Assembly (NCBI RefSeq): GCF_003205575.1
Contig: NZ_PYBW01000040.1
Location: 1 to 64,000, forward strand
Source: Streptomyces tateyamensis
GTDB lineage: Bacteria; Actinomycetota; Actinomycetes; Streptomycetales; Streptomycetaceae
DNA length: 64,000 nucleotides
Direction of reading: 5' to 3'
Shown here: piece after piece, positions 60,197 through 64,000 of the stretch
Numbering within the stretch: the stretch's first letter is position 1
How the letters are laid out: each line of letters starts with the position of its first letter
Program-made: the position numbers and the translations under genes
Notes under the pieces: model-generated
Databases searched by the model: none
What the model saw: the letters and a program-made list of their open reading frames with translations, nothing else
Told to the model about the DNA's origin: nothing

Positions 60197-61023
60197 TGAA
60201 TTTCCTTCCGAACAGCGCGAAGCATCTCAAGTGACGCTAGCTCAGATAGCGCCCCCACTTGGAGACGATGGTAGTTCCTGTCCCAGGTGGAGAGAATGTC
60301 AGCGTCTCTCTGGAGGTAGCCGGATCCTTCGGACTCCGTGTACCCGGCCAAGCGTCGGTCCGGCAGGGTGGCCAGCACGATCGGCACTGTGAAGGGACGC
60401 GACTCGCCCATGGAAAATGGCGCTACCTGGATCGTGACCTTCGGTCGGGAAGCCAGGTCCTCCACGAAATCCAGCTGGCCGACGAGGACCCTCCGGCCTC
60501 CGACGACTCGCCGCAGGCAGGCTTCGTTGAGGGCGATGTAGATGTAGGGAGCTGCTGGACCATCGAGGAGGCGGCGCTGGCGGGCGGCGAGCAGGGCCAG
60601 ACGTTCGCTGGCCTGCTTCTCGTCGATGAGGCCGCGTGCGACATCGGCGCTGGCTAAGGCCGCGGCGTAGTCGGGTGTCTGCAACGGTCCGGGGATCACG
60701 TCCAGCTCGAACATGCGGATCTCGGTCGCACGAGCTTCCTCTGCCAGGTACTCCGAGAACCCTTCCAGCAAGGCGCGATTCTTGATCGCCTGCCAAAGGA
60801 TCTGGAAGGTGAGTCCGGTCCCGAAGAACGCATCGGCCTTGACGGCGAACTTGCGGCCGGGTGACTTCACGGCTGTTTCGAGCCCGGAGATATGACCGCC
60901 AGTGCACCCCAGATGCTGGCCCAGCTGATCTTGGGTCAAGCCGCGCTCATTGCGTGACCTGCGGAGTTGGTCGCCGAACGCAGCCCCGGGGGAGACGCTT
61001 GGGTCAAGGCGCTTCAGATTCAT
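60193..61023 (-). CDS. XRE-family regulator with DUF5753 (Scr1-type)
   Basis: A 276-residue regulator. The N-terminal helix-turn-helix is LRRSRNERGLTQDQLGQHLGCTGGHISGLETA. The DUF5753 region carries RMFELDVIPGPLQTPDYAAALA and later VTIQVAPFSMG, and ends GSGYLQRDADILSTWDRNYHRL. ATG 61023 has GGAGG five bases upstream; TTG 61038 is an alternative. It is paired with the DUF397 gene in the common actinobacterial arrangement. Its target genes are unknown; the small ORFs upstream on the other strand are candidates. Confidence 0.88.
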   Translation of the reverse strand: MNLKRLDPSVSPGAAFGDQLRRSRNERGLTQDQLGQHLGCTGGHISGLETAVKSPGRKFAVKADAFFGTGLTFQILWQAIKNRALLEGFSEYLAEEARATEIRMFELDVIPGPLQTPDYAAALASADVARGLIDEKQASERLALLAARQRRLLDGPAAPYIYIALNEACLRRVVGGRRVLVGQLDFVEDLASRPKVTIQVAPFSMGESRPFTVPIVLATLPDRRLAGYTESEGSGYLQRDADILSTWDRNYHRLQVGALSELASLEMLRAVRKEIQ

Positions 61024-61193
61024 CTGGCCCTCCGTCAACTCACCTTTTGAGTTCCGAGAGTTGCGAGACTCCCGCTGACTGGCGATCGTAGTCCCTGCCG
61101 GTAGTCACCTGGCTACCGATTGCGACGGTGGGATCCGTCTGCCGGTTGCCCACACCCATCTCGCACGCCCCCGAAAGGGAGTGAGCTCCCTTC

Positions 61194-61298
61194 ATGGCCA
61201 AGCGACTCGACCGGCTCCGTGCCCTGGTGAGCAGGGTGCGCCGACGGCCTCGCTGCCCCCTTCGATGGCACAACTGCCCCCTCTGCACCGCGAAGTGA
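61194..61298 (+). CDS. Short basic Cys-containing protein
   Basis: A 34-codon frame, Arg-rich, with CPLRWHNCPLC near the C-terminus, a possible zinc or redox site. GGGAG lies about 12 bases before ATG. Similar small basic ORFs accompany XRE/DUF397 pairs in streptomycetes in my memory. Divergent from the regulator gene. Function unknown and confidence limited by length. Confidence 0.4.
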   Translation: MAKRLDRLRALVSRVRRRPRCPLRWHNCPLCTAK

Positions 61299-61308
61299 GG
61301 AACCACCC

Positions 61309-61479
61309 ATGCCCGAGCCCAGGATGACCCTGCGCGTCTACCGGCTGGCCCCCGACGGGACCCGTACCGACCTGACCGCGACCGAGACCGCCGGGGTGGA
61401 GCCCGACGGTTCGCGGTTCCTGGAGGACCACCCGTGCCGGTGTCAGCGCTGCTGCGCGCAGTCCGGGGAGCCCGCGTGA
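61309..61479 (+). CDS. Small protein with CxCxxCC motif
   Basis: A 56-residue protein. The N-terminal 30 residues read like a small beta-structure (MTLRVYRLAPDGTRTDLTA), and the C-terminus has CRCQRCCAQSG, a clustered-Cys motif. GAGG lies a few bases before ATG 61309. Its stop overlaps the next GTG by GTGA, which supports translation. Function unknown. Confidence 0.5.
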   Translation: MPEPRMTLRVYRLAPDGTRTDLTATETAGVEPDGSRFLEDHPCRCQRCCAQSGEPA

Positions 61480-61652
61480 ACGAGTTGCCCAGTCCCGAGC
61501 CGGTTCCCGACTGTGCCGAGTGCGCGCGATTCCTGGCTCGCCTCGCGGCGACGCCGGCGCAGACCTCCGAGTGGACGGACGTGCGGGTGCTCTGGCGCCG
61601 GCACCTCGTCGCCCAGCACCCCGTGAGTGGGGTGGGGACGAGCAGCTGCTGA
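61476..61652 (+). CDS. Small protein with N-terminal CxxC
   Basis: A 58-residue protein starting GTG 61476 in a GTGA overlap. DCAECARFLARLA holds a CxxC, and TDVRVLWRRHLVAQHP looks helical. It forms a translationally coupled pair with the preceding Cys-rich ORF. Function unknown; the coupling and the regulator pair nearby are the main support. Confidence 0.5.
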   Translation: MNELPSPEPVPDCAECARFLARLAATPAQTSEWTDVRVLWRRHLVAQHPVSGVGTSSC

Positions 61653-61702
61653 CGCCGAAAAACCCAGCGCCGCAGGTGTGCGGGCCGGGGCATCATGTCG
61701 GC

Positions 61703-62008
61703 ATGACAGACCAGAACTTCGACTGGGTGACTCTCTTCTGCTTCGAGAACGTCGCCGGCTCCCCGCGGCCGGGTCGACTGACGGCGGTTTGACTGCGCGA
61801 CCGCGGCATCGACTGGTACCCGTTCGCCGCCGACGAGGTCAGGATCGACCTGATGTGCGGCAAGCGCGCGGACGGGCGCTGGCACGGCACGGTCGCCGTC
61901 CGCTTCCGCGCCGACGCGCTTCGGCGCCTCGGGTTGCATCCTGACCAGCCGACCTCGGTCCCGGCGGACCCGCCGCCGCCGAAGTGGTGGGGCCCGTGGG
62001 CTCGGTGA
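61703..62008 (+). pseudogene. Small hypothetical gene interrupted by in-frame TGA
   Basis: From ATG 61703 the frame reads MTDQNFDWVTLFCFENVAG and meets TGA at 61790-61792 (codon 30). It then continues without a stop for 71 codons (LRDRGIDWYPFAADEVRIDLM, RWHGTVAVRFRADALRRLG) to TGA 62006. Amino-acid composition is protein-like on both sides. A TGG-to-TGA change (Trp) is the simplest explanation. It is probably a recent nonsense pseudogene; a sequencing error is possible. Confidence 0.5.
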
Positions 62009-62143
62009 GGCTCACGCGACGCCGGCCGGAGTGGCTGGGCAGTTCCGGTCGCGCCGACGGACCGGGAGGGAGCGAGCGGCTGGCTCCCACGGCCAAGCGC
62101 GGTGACGGTCGCTCCTACCAACCCCCTTGGCAGCGACCCGCCG

Positions 62144-62854
62144 TCAGTACGCCGCCAGGTGCTCCCGCACCAGGGCGAAGGCCGCCGCAGGGTCGGCCGC
62201 CCGGCTGACGCCGCGGCCCACGACCACGTGTGACGCACCGTCAGCAACGGCCGCGCCGGGGGTGACGGCCCGGGCGTGGTCGTCCGGGGAGCCGCCCGGG
62301 AGGCTCACGCCCGGGGTGACGACGAGTGCCTCGGGGCCCAACGGCCCCCGCAGGCTGGCGACTTCCTGCGGCGAGGCGATCACCCCGTCGCAGCCGGCGC
62401 GTTGGACCAGCGCCGCCAGTCGCAGGACCTGGTCCGCCACGCCGGAGCCCACGGCCACGCTCACGCCCACCGCCGCGAGGTCGGCGTCGGTCATGCTGGT
62501 GACCACCGTCAGGGCCAGGACCGGCAGGCCGGGGAACTCGCGGGCGGCCGCCACCGCCGCGCCCAGGATGCCCGGTCCGCCCATGCTGTGCACGGTCACC
62601 ATCGACACCCCGAGGGCGCCCGCCGCGCGGACCGCACCGGCCACCGAGTTCGGAATCTCGAAGAGCTTGAGGTCCAGGAAGACCTCCTTGCCCTGCTCGA
62701 CCAGCCAGGTCACCAACGACGGCCCGGCCGCGGTGAGCATTTCCAGGCCCACCTTGTAGCAGTGGCACGCGTTGCCGAGTCGGGTCACCAGGGCTTCGGC
62801 GGCGGCGCGGTTGTCGAAGTCCAGGGCGACGATGATCTGACGGTGCGGGTCCAT
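62144..62854 (-). CDS. pyrF: Orotidine 5'-phosphate decarboxylase (type 1) with altered catalytic motif
   Basis: A 236-residue TIM-barrel protein. IIVALDF opens the barrel, CYKVGLEML and VFLDLKLFEIPNSV follow, MVTVHSMGG and VVTPGVSLPGG bind phosphate. Family length is normal. The catalytic motif DxKxxD reads Asp61-Leu-Lys63-Leu-Phe-Glu66, so the second Asp, normally shared across the dimer, is Glu. It is not in a pyrimidine operon. It may be a paralogue, a slow enzyme, or act on another substrate. The ATG has a CACAAT hexamer seven bases upstream. Confidence 0.8.
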   Translation of the reverse strand: MDPHRQIIVALDFDNRAAAEALVTRLGNACHCYKVGLEMLTAAGPSLVTWLVEQGKEVFLDLKLFEIPNSVAGAVRAAGALGVSMVTVHSMGGPGILGAAVAAAREFPGLPVLALTVVTSMTDADLAAVGVSVAVGSGVADQVLRLAALVQRAGCDGVIASPQEVASLRGPLGPEALVVTPGVSLPGGSPDDHARAVTPGAAVADGASHVVVGRGVSRAADPAAAFALVREHLAAY

Positions 62855-62927
62855 GGCGCCGATTGTGGATCATGGCCACGGACCTGCATCTCACCGGCAT
62901 CCGCCGTCCGGCATCCCGCGTCCGGCG

Positions 62928-64000
62928 TCAGCCCACGGTCACCGTGAACGGACCGGCCAGCACCGAGTAGCCGTCGTTGGCCAGGTAGTACGCGTCGTAC
63001 TTGGACCCGGCGCTCAGCTTGCCGGTGGACAGGGTCACCGCGCCGCTCTGGTTGGGCGTGTAGGACCAGACGAGCGAGGACTGCGCGCCCGGCTTGACGC
63101 CCGCCGGGTAGAGGCCGACCCAGTTCTTCGCGCTGACCTGGGAGGCGTTCGGCAGCGCGTAGCGCAGCGTGAGGTTGCCGCCGCTCGCGACCGCGTTCAG
63201 GTCGCCGGTCAGGGTGGGACCGGTGGCCGTGGCCGGCGCGAAGGCGGCGTTCAGCGGGGTCGCGTAGGTGTCGTTGGCGGTCAGGCCAGGAAGGCCGAGC
63301 GCGCTCTCGATGGTGCGGCCGATCGAGTAGTGGTCGTAGTGCGCCGGGCTGCTGGTGCCGGCCGGGACGGTGCCCCGCGAGCCGAGCACGACGGTGGCCA
63401 CGTGGTTGTAGCCCTCGGTCTCGCTCTCGTCCCAGGTGAGCACGAGCAGCGAGCGCTGCTGGGTCCAGGCGGGGGAGGAGAGCACCGGGGCCAGCGTCTG
63501 CTTCAGCCAACCGTCCTGCACCTGCAGGCTGGTGGCGCTGCCGTTCCCGGAGGCCTCGCCGTCGTAGTAGTCGTCGGCGGCGATCCAGGAGAAGTTCGGC
63601 GTGGTGGCGGCCGACTTGAGATCGGTGGTCAGCTGCGTGGTGTCGAACAGGTGCGCCGCGCAGCGGGCCGCGTTGCCGCTGATGTCGGTGTAGTTGATGA
63701 ATGGAGCGTCGTCCGGCATGTACTTGGCGTCGTACTGCGTGGTCGTGTTGCAGGGGGTGCCCATGCCCTGCTCGTAGGCCTTCCAGCTCTTGCCGGCGGC
63801 CTCCAGGGTGTCACCGAGGTTGCGCTGCGGGGAGTTGATGTTGGGCCAGTAGGTGGCACCCTTGGTGTAGGTGTCGCCGCCGGCGATGGCGAGGTAGTTC
63901 TCGTCGCTCGGGTGGTAGACGCCGTGCGCGTCGGTGAGGGTGGCACCCTGCGCCATCAGGCTGTGCGTGAACGGGGTGTCGGTCGGGTCGTTCATGATCT
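62928..64000 (-). CDS. Secreted phosphoesterase family protein, N-terminus outside window
   Basis: At least 357 residues; the frame is open at the window edge, so the signal peptide and first metal site are missing. DAHGVYHPSDENYLAIAGGDTY, then ADDYYDGE, LLVLTWDESETEGYNHVATVVLG and AHYDHYSIGRTIESALGL are phosphoesterase (PF04185) motifs with Asp/His metal ligands. The last 100 residues form a beta-rich domain (LTGDLNAVASGGNLTLRYALP; SAKNWVGLYPAGVKPG), probably for carbohydrate or surface binding. It is likely an acid phosphatase or phospholipase C-like enzyme. The pyrF gene follows after 73 bp. Confidence 0.85.
   Translation of the reverse strand, partial: IMNDPTDTPFTHSLMAQGATLTDAHGVYHPSDENYLAIAGGDTYTKGATYWPNINSPQRNLGDTLEAAGKSWKAYEQGMGTPCNTTTQYDAKYMPDDAPFINYTDISGNAARCAAHLFDTTQLTTDLKSAATTPNFSWIAADDYYDGEASGNGSATSLQVQDGWLKQTLAPVLSSPAWTQQRSLLVLTWDESETEGYNHVATVVLGSRGTVPAGTSSPAHYDHYSIGRTIESALGLPGLTANDTYATPLNAAFAPATATGPTLTGDLNAVASGGNLTLRYALPNASQVSAKNWVGLYPAGVKPGAQSSLVWSYTPNQSGAVTLSTGKLSAGSKYDAYYLANDGYSVLAGPFTVTVG

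Noticed and set aside
1..64000. tRNA, rRNA or known riboswitch genes
   Set aside because: I looked for GTTCGA-type T-loops in cloverleaf context and for conserved riboswitch cores and found none convincing.

Overview
The window is very GC-rich actinobacterial DNA. It has GTG/TTG starts, four-base ATGA/GTGA gene overlaps, DUF397/XRE gene pairs, NarL-type two-component systems, secreted D-Ala-D-Ala carboxypeptidase-like hydrolases and an ArsB-type permease. It fits a Streptomyces/Kitasatospora-type chromosome. I see no rRNA, tRNA, CRISPR array or intact insertion sequence.

The centre (about 24.5-52.9 kb) is a complete-looking gene cluster for a thiostrepton-class thiopeptide antibiotic. A 60-residue precursor (30219-30401) carries the 17-residue core VASASCTTCICTCSCSS, one residue (Ile1 to Val) from thiostrepton as I recall it. 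Rightward from it runs one tightly overlapping operon in the order of the published tsr genes: alpha/beta hydrolase, LanB-type dehydratase, elimination protein, [4+2] cyclase, SagB-type dehydrogenase, docking protein, YcaO cyclodehydratase, P450, AMP-ligase, P450, second LanB-type protein. It then has a deazaflavin (F420)-type reductase, a YcaO-TfuA pair, a B12 radical SAM tryptophan methyltransferase and a short-chain reductase. A divergent leftward operon carries the other quinaldic-acid genes (aminotransferase, acyl-CoA-dehydrogenase-like flavoprotein, SnoaL-like, DUF2867) plus a carboxyl methyltransferase and an exported alpha/beta hydrolase. The F420 reductase (TpnL-like, dehydropiperidine to piperidine) and the YcaO-TfuA pair (backbone thioamide) point to a thiopeptin-type product. 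No amidotransferase, ribosomal RNA methyltransferase or cluster-specific regulator is visible.

Left flank (0-24.5 kb): a SpoIIE phosphatase, a membrane protein, an amidohydrolase with an HxlR regulator and its divergent NmrA-type reductase, GNAT, two secreted serine hydrolases, a methyltransferase, an ABC exporter, a DppA-like peptidase, a GH16-like protein, a secreted M6 metalloprotease, flavodoxin, a TetR/SDR module with matching operator dyads, an ArsB-type permease, and a MacB-like ABC transporter divergent from a histidine kinase/response regulator pair.

Right flank (52.9-64 kb): a Usp protein that looks leaderless, a catalytically degenerate beta-lactamase-fold protein, a small membrane protein, a gene-poor stretch, an MFS transporter, a GNAT gene with a damaged 3' end, a second two-component system, an XRE/DUF397 pair with small cysteine-containing ORFs, a gene broken by an in-frame TGA, a PyrF paralogue with an altered catalytic motif, and a phosphoesterase cut by the window edge.
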